Source: a bacterium (GTDB lineage: Bacteria; CLD3; SB21). From it: 64,000 nt of DNA. Under the pieces are notes generated by a model. It made no database searches, was not told the DNA's origin, and worked only from the letters and a program-made list of their open reading frames with translations. The position numbers and the translations under genes were made by a program. Of this stretch, positions 8,594 through 17,772 are shown one piece after another. The stretch is taken from assembly GCA_013360215.1 (NCBI GenBank), contig JABWCP010000001.1, positions 62,001-126,000 of the forward strand. The letters are read 5' to 3'. How positions within the stretch are numbered: the stretch's first letter is position 1; the number at the start of each line of letters is the position of its first letter.

Positions 8594-9646
8594 ATGGCTT
8601 CCGTGAAAGCAAGTAAGATCAATTACAAAACAATAGTCATAGCGGTATGCGGGTTAATACTCGTGGGATTGGCAATTTGGTACTTCTTTTTACGTTCTAA
8701 AGAATATCCGGGCGTACCCCGTACGGCCGTAAAGTATTATAAAGAAGGTTTGGATTCGTTAGATGCCGGACGTATCGAAGCCGCCGCAAATCTCTTCACT
8801 AAGGCCGTGGATCTGGATCATACCTTTGCGGATGCATGTGCCAAGTTGGCAGAAACTTATTATCAGGCTGGCGCTGTTCATAAACGAAATAAAGATATTA
8901 AAATGCAAAACGCGATGTTTGATCAATCCAAGAGGTTCATGAATATGGCCTTTGATGCAAACCCACTAAATGGAAATGCGTATTTTGTTCGCGGTTTATT
9001 GCATTACGAAAATGAAGAATGGTCAGATGCTACGCGTGATTTAGAATTAGCCATTATTTATGGAGTTAGTAATTTCAACGTGCACTCGACACTGGCTTAT
9101 TTATATAATCAAAGTGAGCTCACGGCAAAATGTGTCGAACAGTATCAAAAAGCGTTGAACTACAAGAAAAATGATGTGCGGACATTAACCAATTTGGGCG
9201 ATATATATTTTCAGTTGGAAAATTATACAGTAGCAACCGATTATTACTCAAGTGTTCTTAAAGAAAACGAGAGTAATATTAAAATTAAAACTCGCTATGC
9301 GGTTGCTCTTTGGAAATCCGGGCAACAAGAAACGGCTAAAAATATTTTGAATCAAATTTTATCAGATGATGCCGGTAAAAAAGTTCAAAACTATAACGCT
9401 ATCGCATGGGCGTTAGTAGATAACGATGTTGACTATGAATGGGGACTCAAGCTTGCTCAAGCTGCCGATGAAATGAAACCCAACAATATTGAATCTTTAA
9501 ATATCTTAGGTTGGGCTTATTTTAAGTTAAAAGATTATGATAAAGCCATCCAACATTTGAGCAAGTCATACAAACAAACCAAATCAGATGATGTAAAAGA
9601 AAGAATTCGCCTCATCAAAGAGCAACAAGAAAAATCGAGTAAATAA
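8594..9646 (+). CDS. membrane-anchored TPR protein
   Basis: 350 residues with AAGGAGA just upstream of the start. A single hydrophobic segment near residues 13-30 anchors the protein; the rest is a tetratricopeptide solenoid. Recognisable repeats include GLDSLDAGRIEAAANLFTKA, TLTNLGDIYFQLENYTVATD and NILGWAYFKLKDYDKAIQHL. TPR proteins scaffold protein assemblies and no specific partner can be named. It lies 24 bp behind polA. Transcription is probably stopped by a hairpin located inside the end of the convergent gene (9679-9709). Confidence 0.85.
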   Translation: MASVKASKINYKTIVIAVCGLILVGLAIWYFFLRSKEYPGVPRTAVKYYKEGLDSLDAGRIEAAANLFTKAVDLDHTFADACAKLAETYYQAGAVHKRNKDIKMQNAMFDQSKRFMNMAFDANPLNGNAYFVRGLLHYENEEWSDATRDLELAIIYGVSNFNVHSTLAYLYNQSELTAKCVEQYQKALNYKKNDVRTLTNLGDIYFQLENYTVATDYYSSVLKENESNIKIKTRYAVALWKSGQQETAKNILNQILSDDAGKKVQNYNAIAWALVDNDVDYEWGLKLAQAADEMKPNNIESLNILGWAYFKLKDYDKAIQHLSKSYKQTKSDDVKERIRLIKEQQEKSSK

Positions 9647-9662
9647 TAAATCCAAATAAATT

Positions 9663-11519
9663 CTACGATTGACCGCCTAACGCCTGCTCTACCAACCGCA
9701 GGCGTTTTCTTATTTCATTTTGATATATGGATTTTGGAAATTTTACTAACAATTGCCGATAGAGCTGAATCGCTCTATCAGGTCGATTTAATTTATAATC
9801 GTAAATTTCGGCCGCTTTTTTTAAAGCCAAATCAGCCTGAATGCCTTGGGGTTCAGCTGTCAAAACTTGATAAAACGTACTCACGGCTTCATTGTACTGA
9901 CCGAGCCGCTCGTGGGTTATTCCGATCCGCATCAAAATCCATTCTTTTAGACGACTCTCCCCCAGCGTTTCGCTGATATGGTTGAGCTCACGCAAAGCTT
10001 CTGTATACTTTCGTTGCTCTGCCAGCAAATCGGATTTTGCGATAGCCTTCTGAAACGATAAATTCTTCTTACTCTCCTGCAAAAGTAAAATGAAAGAAAG
10101 CGCATCGTTGACATATAAACCGTTAGGTACTTTAGCCAAAGACTGCATACGTTTATAGCACGTATCTATGTGACCGTTATAAAAATCAATTTTAGCTAAG
10201 GCAAATTCAGCGCGCTCCAAGTAAATTGGAGTACGGTTGATCCGCATGGCTTCTTTATAACGCTGAGCACTGTTATCTATTTCGCCGCGAATCAAATGAC
10301 ATTCGCCCAAGCGAAACAACGATTCGATGGCGAAATTATTTTTAGCAAAATTTCGGTACACCGCTTCATAGTGACGAATAGCTTCATCAACGTCAAACAT
10401 TCGGTTTAAATAAATTTCTCCAAGTCGAAAATGCGCTTCGGCCGCCCACTCTAAATTTTTATATTTTTCAGCAATGTTTTTGTAAACTTCGATGGCTTGA
10501 TTAGTATAGCGCAATTCGGCTACCATAGCTTGGCCAAGCGATGTATCCTGAAAAGCTTTTACTTCCGATGTGCGTACATCTTGATTTTCCCAACATCGCG
10601 CTAAACCCATTTCAGCTTGCGGCGCATTAGGGTACTGATTAAGAAATGATTTGTAGGCTTTCTCAGCTATCGTATATCGTTGTGCGCCAAATGCCATATC
10701 CGCAAATGCGAGGAACTCCGTCCCCTGTTTTTGAAACTGTTCATCTAATTGAATTGTGGTAGCAAACGCCGCATCCATGCGTCCGGTTTTAAATTGAAGT
10801 TCTCCAATGAGCTTGAGCAGTTTAGGTTCTTTGGGTAATTGCTGAATATAGATTTTTACAGCGTTTACGATAGTATCCAAATCTGCGGATACATCGCCGA
10901 ATTGTAATATTTGCTGACGCACGTAATCAAATGTCCCCATGCCGTAAGACCAAAACGAGAGAAATTCAAGCGTAGCCGCATGATAGTCGCCGCGATATTG
11001 CTGCAAGTTGGCCATTTCAGCAATAAACAGTTTTTCGTTACGCAATGTTTTACGCGCCGATTTATACAATCGTTCCAATTCATCCCATCGACGGTTTTCC
11101 ATTAAAATCGAAGCAAATACGCGGTAATTCCCGATTGGGTTTTGTCCGGTAGAAATATACTTTTGTATTATGGTAGCAGCTAGCTCCGGGCGTTTAAGTT
11201 TATAATAATTATCAGTTAATTCTGCCCAAAATGTAATTTGGGACGAATCACTTTGAATCTGCGCCAAAAGTACGCGCTCTCTCAATTCATATTTTCCTAA
11301 AGTTTTATACGCGCGTTTCAGGCGATCTGCTATAACGATATTTGAGGGGTCTTTTTGATATAATTTTTCATAAATGGTCACTGCTTTTTCAAATTGACCA
11401 TCCGCTTCCAGACTTTGTGCGAGGCTCATCGGATCACCGCTTTGCGCGCTGATTGGAACTATCTTAAAAAGAAAAACAGCAACGTAAAAAGTTGCTGTTA
11501 TTAAAATACGACTGAACAT
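9663..11519 (-). CDS. secreted TPR-repeat protein
   Basis: 618 residues with an N-terminal signal peptide ending near AQS. Most of the chain is tetratricopeptide repeats (for example MSLAQSLEADGQFEKAVTIY, AAEAHFRLGEIYLNRMFDVD, LKKAAEIYDYKLNRPDRAIQ). The arrangement resembles periplasmic or outer-membrane TPR proteins such as BamD/YbgF-type scaffolds, but the protein is longer and no exact family is claimed. It is the last gene of the long minus-strand run, 11 bp after the toast-rack gene. A role in the envelope, with the ECF sigma factor two genes upstream, is inference. Confidence 0.82.
   Translation of the reverse strand: MFSRILITATFYVAVFLFKIVPISAQSGDPMSLAQSLEADGQFEKAVTIYEKLYQKDPSNIVIADRLKRAYKTLGKYELRERVLLAQIQSDSSQITFWAELTDNYYKLKRPELAATIIQKYISTGQNPIGNYRVFASILMENRRWDELERLYKSARKTLRNEKLFIAEMANLQQYRGDYHAATLEFLSFWSYGMGTFDYVRQQILQFGDVSADLDTIVNAVKIYIQQLPKEPKLLKLIGELQFKTGRMDAAFATTIQLDEQFQKQGTEFLAFADMAFGAQRYTIAEKAYKSFLNQYPNAPQAEMGLARCWENQDVRTSEVKAFQDTSLGQAMVAELRYTNQAIEVYKNIAEKYKNLEWAAEAHFRLGEIYLNRMFDVDEAIRHYEAVYRNFAKNNFAIESLFRLGECHLIRGEIDNSAQRYKEAMRINRTPIYLERAEFALAKIDFYNGHIDTCYKRMQSLAKVPNGLYVNDALSFILLLQESKKNLSFQKAIAKSDLLAEQRKYTEALRELNHISETLGESRLKEWILMRIGITHERLGQYNEAVSTFYQVLTAEPQGIQADLALKKAAEIYDYKLNRPDRAIQLYRQLLVKFPKSIYQNEIRKRLRLVEQALGGQS
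9679..9709 (+). terminator. intrinsic terminator for the plus strand, inside the convergent gene
   Basis: AACGCCTGC (9679-9687) pairs perfectly with GCAGGCGTT (9698-9706) and is followed by TTTTCTTATTT on the plus strand. It ends the polA/TPR transcript yet lies within the last codons of the minus-strand TPR gene, so the same bases also encode protein. Confidence 0.8.
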
Positions 11520-11530
11520 ATTATCCCTGA

Positions 11531-12388
11531 TTATTTGATGGATTCCACGCGAAGTTTTCCTAGCCCGGTTTCCAAGTGTAATTCCAAAACAGCATCCGAA
11601 GCGTCAAATCCTTTGGAAATATATAACCCGTCACGCTTCTTCACAAAATCATTATGATCAATTCGAATTGATGATAAATACGATTCGTCCGTATGTATTT
11701 TTACGGCAAGGTTCTGAGGCAATCGTATAATAAGACTACCGATGCCTACTGTAATATGCGCCGACGCACTTTGTGTCATCGTTCCCGAAAAATCCAACAT
11801 ATAATTTCCTACACCGCCTTCAAACTCTAGTTTTTCGAAGTTGGCATTGCCTAAGCCGTACATATTAAGCTTAGAAATACCGGCTTCGATTCTAAATTTA
11901 TTGATGCGATCACGATTGAGTGTCGAGAAGCGTATATTGGACGAACTGGCACCCATATTGAGCGTAAGATCGCGAACGCGTAACTGAGTAAAATCCATCT
12001 CACTCTCACAGGCACCCAAATCAATTTTAAACGATACTGGTATCTTGTCCGTCAGATACATCTGTATATCTTGATTGCCCACATCGAAGAAGCCCACATT
12101 GTTTTCTTCGTCCATACGCATGGAAATCATACCGGTGGTACCGTTTTTTTCATAGTCCACGGTCGGTTTGACTTCACGATCTTCTGATTGTATCGTTATT
12201 CGAGCAAGCTTGTCCGTTGAAATCCTTTTTAGCGATAACTTGCCGGCGGCATACTCAAGACGAACTTTTAATTCCTTTTCATCCGTACGTTCGATCTCCT
12301 GCACATCATATTGCCCAACTGCAGGCAATACCTGTAAAATAAACAGCCATAAAAAGTAGAAGATCTTATTTGCTGGATTGAACGTCAT
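11531..12388 (-). CDS. secreted toast-rack/LiaF-like adhesin-fold protein
   Basis: 285 residues with a signal peptide ending near AVGQ. The body is a repetitive beta structure: LEYAAGKLSLKRIS, LNMGASSSNIRFSTL, IEAGISKLNMYGLGNANFEK and LETGLGKLRVESIK. Repeated turns of the form G-hydrophobic-G-x-hydrophobic are typical of the toast-rack/DUF2154/DUF4097 domain of LiaF- and LiaG-type envelope-stress proteins. The LiaF transmembrane part is absent; a secreted soluble form is implied. Its start shares a base with the stop of the ECF sigma gene (TAATG), so coupled expression is likely. It may sense or be controlled by that sigma factor. Confidence 0.7.
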   Translation of the reverse strand: MTFNPANKIFYFLWLFILQVLPAVGQYDVQEIERTDEKELKVRLEYAAGKLSLKRISTDKLARITIQSEDREVKPTVDYEKNGTTGMISMRMDEENNVGFFDVGNQDIQMYLTDKIPVSFKIDLGACESEMDFTQLRVRDLTLNMGASSSNIRFSTLNRDRINKFRIEAGISKLNMYGLGNANFEKLEFEGGVGNYMLDFSGTMTQSASAHITVGIGSLIIRLPQNLAVKIHTDESYLSSIRIDHNDFVKKRDGLYISKGFDASDAVLELHLETGLGKLRVESIK

Positions 12389-13167
12389 TACAGTACCTTA
12401 TCTATTTTTCCTTTTAGGAATTTATTCAACATTTCACGCGCTCGAAAAATCCGCGCTTTTACTGTCCCGATCGGTATGTTGAGCATTTCAGAAATTTCTT
12501 CATACGATAATTCTTCCGAATGCCTTAAAAATATAACCCGTTTGTATTTTTCCGGTAATTCGTCGATCGCACCCTTGATCATTTGCGTTCTCTCGTTACG
12601 CATCATTTCTTTTTCGGGGTGATACGTAAGATCGGGTATCTCAATCTGATACTCAGAATCCTTATATTGTACCGGTGCATCAATCGAATACGTCTGCAAC
12701 TTTTTCTTGCGAAGGTGGTCTATACAGTTATTGGTTGCAATTTTGTATAACCATGTGCTGAATGCATATTCGTAATTAAAATTACTTAATGAGGTAAAAG
12801 CCTTCATAAATGCTTCCTGCACCAAGTCCTCGGCTTCCTCGGATTTATGTACCATACGATACATCAAACCGAATATCTGAGGACGATACCTATTCATCAG
12901 CAGTTCGAATGCTTTTTGATCGCCACCGACGGCCCGAGCTATGAACTCAAAATCTTCTTTTTTCTGCTTTTCACGCTTTTCCAAAAGAAGCCGATTGGGA
13001 TCCTCCGGCGTTAACGGCACATCAAGATCCAAATCATCGTCAAGTTTTGGCTTGGACGGTGGTTGCTCAGAAACCACTGATTGTAGCGGGGTTTTCAAAG
13101 AGCGTTGAACCGGCTTACGCTTGGCTTTCGCAGTCGGTTTATTTTTCTTTATTGCGCGCTTGGCCAT
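12388..13167 (-). CDS. ECF-type RNA polymerase sigma factor with a lysine-rich N-terminal tail
   Basis: 259 residues from the ATG at 13167; a TTG at 13173 is also in frame. Residues 1-28 carry eleven Lys/Arg with Ala and Pro, like histone H1 tails; an acidic stretch (LDDDLDLDVP) follows. Sigma region 2 runs from about residue 85 (RPQIFGLMYRMV, EEAEDLVQEAFMKAF, FSTWLYKIATNNCIDHLR). Region 4 is ELPEKYKRVIFLRH ... YEEISEMLNIPIGTVKARI. It recruits RNA polymerase to alternative promoters. No anti-sigma gene adjoins it; the coupled toast-rack gene is the nearest envelope partner. The long tail is unusual for an ECF factor. Confidence 0.9.
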   Translation of the reverse strand: MAKRAIKKNKPTAKAKRKPVQRSLKTPLQSVVSEQPPSKPKLDDDLDLDVPLTPEDPNRLLLEKREKQKKEDFEFIARAVGGDQKAFELLMNRYRPQIFGLMYRMVHKSEEAEDLVQEAFMKAFTSLSNFNYEYAFSTWLYKIATNNCIDHLRKKKLQTYSIDAPVQYKDSEYQIEIPDLTYHPEKEMMRNERTQMIKGAIDELPEKYKRVIFLRHSEELSYEEISEMLNIPIGTVKARIFRAREMLNKFLKGKIDKVL

Positions 13168-13196
13168 TTCCAAACCAATAGTGATACGTTAAATGT

Positions 13197-14543
13197 TTAT
13201 TCTAAGTTTCGATTATTTTCGATTTCTTTTAAACCGTGTTTATCCAGAACGCCGTAAATTAAGGGTTTTTTATCCGGTGCATTATACTCTATTTTATAAG
13301 CACTCTGTATTCGATGCGCGACCGTTTTTCCATCCACGCGGGGTGAATGATAAATTTCGGCAATGAGGTCATTGGCTTTGACGGCATCACCCACTTTTTT
13401 CTTTATAACTATACCGGCTGTCGGGTCAATCGTATCTTCTTTTTTACTGCGACCGGCACCGATCGCAACCGACGCTAAACCGATCTGCAATGTATCCGTC
13501 GCCGTGACAAATCCGTCCGTTTGAGCATACACCGGAGTTTTGCATTCGGCTTCAGGATACGTTTCAGGCCGGTCAATATAGGATAAATTACCGCCATGTA
13601 CACGCACGATTTCACGAAATTTATCAAATGCTTTGCCGTTATTCAAATTATCTTTACACCGCGCATAGGCTTCGTCATACGTCATACCGGGATTAGCAAA
13701 CATGAGCATATACGCCGTTTGCGCTAATGTCAGTTGAATAATATCCTGCGGGCCGCCGCCGCGTAAAACATCCAGCGATTCACGCACTTCCAGCCAATTG
13801 CCAATTCCCTCGCCGAGTGGTTCATCCATATTGGTAAGTAACGCCACAACCGATTTGCCGGCCGATTCACCGATAGATACCAAGTGTTGTGCCAGATTGA
13901 CGGCGTCATCAAAGTGCCGCATAAAAGCGCCATTGCCCACTTTGACATCCAGTACAAGTGCGTCTATGCCTTCTGCTAGTTTCTTGCTCATAATACTTGC
14001 CGAAATCAGCGGTATAGATTCTACGGTCGCTGTCACGTCACGCAGCGCGTATAGTTTTTTATCGGCTGGAGCAATTTCCGCCGTTTGACCGATCATGCAA
14101 ACTCCGATGGATCGCAGTACGTTTATGAATTTTTCCATCGAAAAAAAAATATCGAATCCGGTTATGGATTCAAGTTTATCCAATGTACCCCCCGTATGAC
14201 CAAGACCGCGACCACTGATCATCGGCACGACAACGCCCAGCGAAGCTGCCAGTGGAGCAAGTATCAAAGAAATTTTATCGCCGACGCCGCCGGTACTGTG
14301 TTTGTCTACTTTGATACCCGGTATGGACGATAAATCAACAACCACTCCGGAATCCCGCATTGCCAAAGTCAGGTCCGTCGTTTCACGGAATGTCATTCCG
14401 TTAAAAAAAACGCTCATCAGCCATGCGGACATCTGATAATCGGGAATTTCGCCGTCGGTATACGACCGTATAAGCCACCGAATTTCATCGCCGGACAACT
14501 CCTGGCGATTTCTTTTTTTCATTATGATTTCATATGGCGACAT
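13197..14543 (-). CDS. pdp: pyrimidine-nucleoside (thymidine) phosphorylase
   Basis: 448 residues, normal for the family. It begins with the characteristic YEIIMKKRNRQELSGDEIRW helix domain. The phosphate-binding motif KHSTGGVGDK and GRGLGHTGGTLDKLES are intact, and the alpha/beta domain (ALVLDVKVGNGAFM) and a C-terminal barrel-sandwich hybrid domain follow. The enzyme reversibly cleaves pyrimidine nucleosides with phosphate for salvage. Members acting on thymidine alone (deoA) and on all pyrimidine nucleosides (pdp) cannot be told apart here. It overlaps the methyltransferase gene by 14 bases in the minus-strand operon. Confidence 0.92.
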   Translation of the reverse strand: MSPYEIIMKKRNRQELSGDEIRWLIRSYTDGEIPDYQMSAWLMSVFFNGMTFRETTDLTLAMRDSGVVVDLSSIPGIKVDKHSTGGVGDKISLILAPLAASLGVVVPMISGRGLGHTGGTLDKLESITGFDIFFSMEKFINVLRSIGVCMIGQTAEIAPADKKLYALRDVTATVESIPLISASIMSKKLAEGIDALVLDVKVGNGAFMRHFDDAVNLAQHLVSIGESAGKSVVALLTNMDEPLGEGIGNWLEVRESLDVLRGGGPQDIIQLTLAQTAYMLMFANPGMTYDEAYARCKDNLNNGKAFDKFREIVRVHGGNLSYIDRPETYPEAECKTPVYAQTDGFVTATDTLQIGLASVAIGAGRSKKEDTIDPTAGIVIKKKVGDAVKANDLIAEIYHSPRVDGKTVAHRIQSAYKIEYNAPDKKPLIYGVLDKHGLKEIENNRNLE

Positions 14544-15297
14544 AGTTTTTCTTTCTTAAAACAAAATGAACGCGCTCCGATGCCTCACTTCCGTCCGTAA
14601 AACCAAGATTGGCTAATTGCGCAACGCAGGTAAATGGTGATGCACGGATTATCGCATGGATTTCATCCAAAGAATAAATTCGTTGTTGATGGGTTTCATG
14701 AAACAAGGTTCCGTTTATTTCTGCTTCGATTTCGTTAAATTGTGTTCGGGAAACGCGATCATAGTAACTGCGGCGTTTGTAATGATGCGTTCGATCCAGT
14801 TCATACCTCTGATCGAAGTGATCAAGTGAGTTTTTTTCAGTACAGACATCAAAAATAAAAACACCACGGTCCGTGATACACTCAGAAACATGATTAAAGA
14901 AATTCAGGATATCTTCAGCTTTCATCAGATAATTAACACTGTCATATAGGCAAAGCGCGGCATCGCATTCGACAGTAGGCTTGAAAGAAAGCATATCGCC
15001 AGTAAAAAATTGCATCTTATCCGATTGAGCAACGGGTTTTTTACGTGCGGTCATGATCATGGTTTCAGACCGATCGCTGCATATCATCGTATAAGGAAAC
15101 GCGGCCATCGCTGCGGCAAAATTACCGGTTCCGCAGGCAAATTCACAGACGGTTGATATACCAGACCCGTAACGCTCGAATATTTGATGAATAAATGACG
15201 ACCATGTCCGGTAATCCACATGCTCCATCATGCCGTCATAAAAATCTGCAAGCATAGAATACGGAGGTACATTCTTTTTTTCAAGAAAAGGCTGCAT
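14530..15297 (-). CDS. class I SAM-dependent methyltransferase
   Basis: 255 residues. The Rossmann-fold SAM motif I is VCEFACGTGNFAAAM near residues 50-64. ALCLYDSVNYLM is the post-III type segment, preceded by the acidic ICSDRSETM strand end. The opening YSMLADFYDGMMEHVDYRTW is typical of small-molecule or protein methyltransferases in this broad family. The substrate is unknown. It overlaps both neighbours (HAD gene and pdp), so it is co-translated in the operon. Confidence 0.85.
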   Translation of the reverse strand: MQPFLEKKNVPPYSMLADFYDGMMEHVDYRTWSSFIHQIFERYGSGISTVCEFACGTGNFAAAMAAFPYTMICSDRSETMIMTARKKPVAQSDKMQFFTGDMLSFKPTVECDAALCLYDSVNYLMKAEDILNFFNHVSECITDRGVFIFDVCTEKNSLDHFDQRYELDRTHHYKRRSYYDRVSRTQFNEIEAEINGTLFHETHQQRIYSLDEIHAIIRASPFTCVAQLANLGFTDGSEASERVHFVLRKKNYVAI

Positions 15298-15943
15298 GCG
15301 CCATCACTTTCAGTGAAAATAAGTCCGGAATTACAACATCCGCTTCATTCAAATATTTTTGATCTAGGGTCGTCGTCAGTGCGATACACGCCATCTTCGC
15401 TTTTTTGGCTGCAGTTACTCCCAAAGGTGCGTTTTCTATCACAATGCACCGTTCGGGTGATACGGAAAGCCTCGTCGCCGCTGTCGTGTAGGGCTCCGGA
15501 TCAGGTTTGGTTTTCATAACGTCATCAGCCGTTATGATGACTTCAAATCGTTTTGTAAAATCCGGCCCCACTGTTTTATAAAAACGGTCCCGATGCGCTC
15601 CGGTAACCAATCCGGTTTTCAGACCTTGTTTGCGAAACCATTCGATCAAGTCCTCAGCCCCATCGTAAAGCTTAGGTTTTGCCGTATTCAGGTATAAATT
15701 ATTCTTCTTCTTTCCAATCTCCTGACCATATTTAATATCCACGCCGTGGTTCATACATAATTGTTCGGCTATTACAAAAAGGCTTTGGCCTTCGAGTAAA
15801 CAAAATTCGTCCCAGTTTATGGAAACGCCGTATTCAGAAAAAACACTATTCCAAGAGCGATGGTGATCGCCAATACTATCCATGAGTACGCCGTCAAAAT
15901 CAAAGAGTACGGCTGAAAATTCCTGTAAACGTAAGTTTGACAT
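15281..15943 (-). CDS. HAD-superfamily hydrolase, beta-phosphoglucomutase-like
   Basis: 220 residues. Motif I is LFDFDGVLMDS with the nucleophile Asp and general acid Asp. Motif II is LVTGAH, motif III the KTKPDPEPY lysine, and motif IV is VIENAPLGVTAAKKA, all in order with a helical cap between motif I and II. This architecture covers beta-phosphoglucomutases and many sugar-phosphate phosphatases, and the ligand cannot be predicted. It abuts the glycosyltransferase gene with no gap, so a shared sugar-related task is possible. Confidence 0.85.
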   Translation of the reverse strand: MSNLRLQEFSAVLFDFDGVLMDSIGDHHRSWNSVFSEYGVSINWDEFCLLEGQSLFVIAEQLCMNHGVDIKYGQEIGKKKNNLYLNTAKPKLYDGAEDLIEWFRKQGLKTGLVTGAHRDRFYKTVGPDFTKRFEVIITADDVMKTKPDPEPYTTAATRLSVSPERCIVIENAPLGVTAAKKAKMACIALTTTLDQKYLNEADVVIPDLFSLKVMAHAAFS

Positions 15944-16651
15944 CTATCGTTTTTTCATTCTGCGATGATATCGCATTTCTAATTCTTCCGGTGAAGCACC
16001 CAGCAAACGAAAACGAATAATCACTTCCGCCGCGATACATATGCGCTTGACGATACCGGAAGAAAAATATCGGCGCGACGAAACGATAACCGGATCTTTT
16101 ATGATAATCATTCGCCCTGCCTTTTTCATTGCATCACAAAATATCACATCTTCCAACAAAGACACTTGTTTAAATCCGCCAAGCTGATGAAATACGCTTG
16201 ATCGGACAAAGATCGCATTGGTACCAACGAGATTACGCAACCAAAGTGTGCGGATCGTATTGATGAGGATACGGTACAATCGCATGAGCATATTTTCGGG
16301 ATTATATTTTTTTTGAAATCCGCCGCCGATGCATTGGGGATCGCTCAGAAATTGTTCGACGGATTTAAACGCATCCGGAGGAAGTTGGCAATCTACATGC
16401 AAAAAGAGCAGTACCTCACCTTTAGCGGCTTGGGCTCCCCGATTAAGTTGGTTCGCTCGCCCTTTATCACCCGATACGACGGTGCACGGAAAAGATAAAT
16501 TTTTCAAATCACTTACACGTTCGAGCGTTCCATCTGTACTGCCACCGTCGGAAACGATAACTTCGAATACGCCGGTCTGATGTTTCAGTTGTTCAATACA
16601 ATGGGTTATCCACTGGCCTTCATTGAGGACAGGTATGATGACAGAGATCAT
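15944..16651 (-). CDS. family 2 glycosyltransferase (TIGR04283-type)
   Basis: 235 residues. GT-A fold: ISVIIPVLNEGQWI at the N-terminus, VSDGGSTDGT for nucleotide binding, and FLHVDCQLPPDA as the metal-binding DxD-like site. GGGFQKK and LLEDVIFCDAMKKAGR match the subgroup I know as rSAM/selenodomain-associated transferase 2 (TIGR04283). The donor and acceptor are unknown. Its ATG overlaps the stop of the RelA/SpoT-like gene (ATGA). Confidence 0.85.
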   Translation of the reverse strand: MISVIIPVLNEGQWITHCIEQLKHQTGVFEVIVSDGGSTDGTLERVSDLKNLSFPCTVVSGDKGRANQLNRGAQAAKGEVLLFLHVDCQLPPDAFKSVEQFLSDPQCIGGGFQKKYNPENMLMRLYRILINTIRTLWLRNLVGTNAIFVRSSVFHQLGGFKQVSLLEDVIFCDAMKKAGRMIIIKDPVIVSSRRYFSSGIVKRICIAAEVIIRFRLLGASPEELEMRYHRRMKKR

Positions 16652-17772
16652 CCCGGAGAATTTCCGTTTTGTTGGAGACCAAGACGTTGATTGACAGCAT
16701 CCATTTGTCGCTGTTTGTATTTACTATGGCTGCCCTCGCCGATCTCATTATTCTGGTACGTCATCTGGTCCATGATCTGTATTTCGACCGGCACAAAAAT
16801 AATACGGCCAAATTCGGAAAAATCCGGTGTGTATAAAAAATCATCCACCCGTATCGGTATATCCATAACGATATTGATGGAACGATAGCTTGTGCTTGAA
16901 AATTTATTTTCTTTGGATACTTCATCCGGATCAAAACCGTGCGTATCTTTTCGTCTGAGAAATTTTGCGTACGATCTCAGATTGGGAAACATCTCAACGA
17001 GCTCTGCAAAGGCAATCAGATTATTATGCGAACTCCCCGGAATAACATAATTAAACGGACAAATCGTGCGGCCTAAAAAATACAATACCGGCAGTATGTC
17101 TTCGAGCGTCTGAGTAATGATACGAAAGCGGATACGGTCATAGATAGCCGCCGCATGATTTTCTTTCTTGGCCATCAGTTTGGTAACCATGCTCATCTTG
17201 TCTTTATGGCTTCCGTAAAAATCAACGATATGAAATTCGTTATTTTTCATCGTCGTAACGGCATGTTCCACTTTCCGTTCGACGGCAAAATAAAGATCCG
17301 AAGCCCGCATCTGGCACCGGTGGAAAAGTTCGCGCGCATCCAGGTGGTTGATCGTATGCATGATCTTGAGGACCATACACGCATAAAATTGATGTTTATT
17401 TTTTCGTGCGGACTGTGAAGCGAGATACAGAAGTTGTTCGATGGTGGCCGATTCCGGTCGGATTTCTTTGGGTATACGATGCGGGTATTTACTGTCGAGA
17501 TATTCGACCGCTTCGCGATGAATTTTTTCAATACGTTTGTGGTCCTGCACATTGGTAAGATCGTAGCCGTTGACTTGTAAAAAAAGCTGAACCTGATCCG
17601 GTGTATGAAAATCTAGACGGAACCAATCAATCACCGAATCTCCGTTGAGTACCAGCCGAATGGCTTCGAGATCACTCAAACGCATATCGCTGAGATAGAG
17701 TATCTCCTGCGGAGAAAAAATATTTTTCACCGGCGGAACATACAACGGCGCTTTTTTCTTGGGATCAATCAT
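16648..17772 (-). CDS. divergent RelA/SpoT-fold nucleotidyltransferase-like protein
   Basis: 374 residues. I place the start at the ATG at 17772, which overlaps the PHP gene stop as ATGA; a longer frame to 17967 would run through that gene. Residues 187-353 follow the (p)ppGpp synthetase domain in order. GSHKDKMSMVTKLM (K190, S194, K198) sits where Rel proteins have GRPKxxxSIxxKM. IYDRIRFRII supplies the catalytic Asp (D212). SYRSIN (Y296) is at the YQS(L/I)H G-loop, and VEIQI supplies the catalytic Glu (E330). SHSKYK sits at AAHWxYK. About 45 extra residues lie before the G-loop, and the N-terminal 150 residues are unrecognised. I infer a nucleotide-binding, possibly alarmone or pyrophosphate-transferring, enzyme; activity is unproven. 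Confidence 0.7.
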   Translation of the reverse strand: MIDPKKKAPLYVPPVKNIFSPQEILYLSDMRLSDLEAIRLVLNGDSVIDWFRLDFHTPDQVQLFLQVNGYDLTNVQDHKRIEKIHREAVEYLDSKYPHRIPKEIRPESATIEQLLYLASQSARKNKHQFYACMVLKIMHTINHLDARELFHRCQMRASDLYFAVERKVEHAVTTMKNNEFHIVDFYGSHKDKMSMVTKLMAKKENHAAAIYDRIRFRIITQTLEDILPVLYFLGRTICPFNYVIPGSSHNNLIAFAELVEMFPNLRSYAKFLRRKDTHGFDPDEVSKENKFSSTSYRSINIVMDIPIRVDDFLYTPDFSEFGRIIFVPVEIQIMDQMTYQNNEIGEGSHSKYKQRQMDAVNQRLGLQQNGNSPG

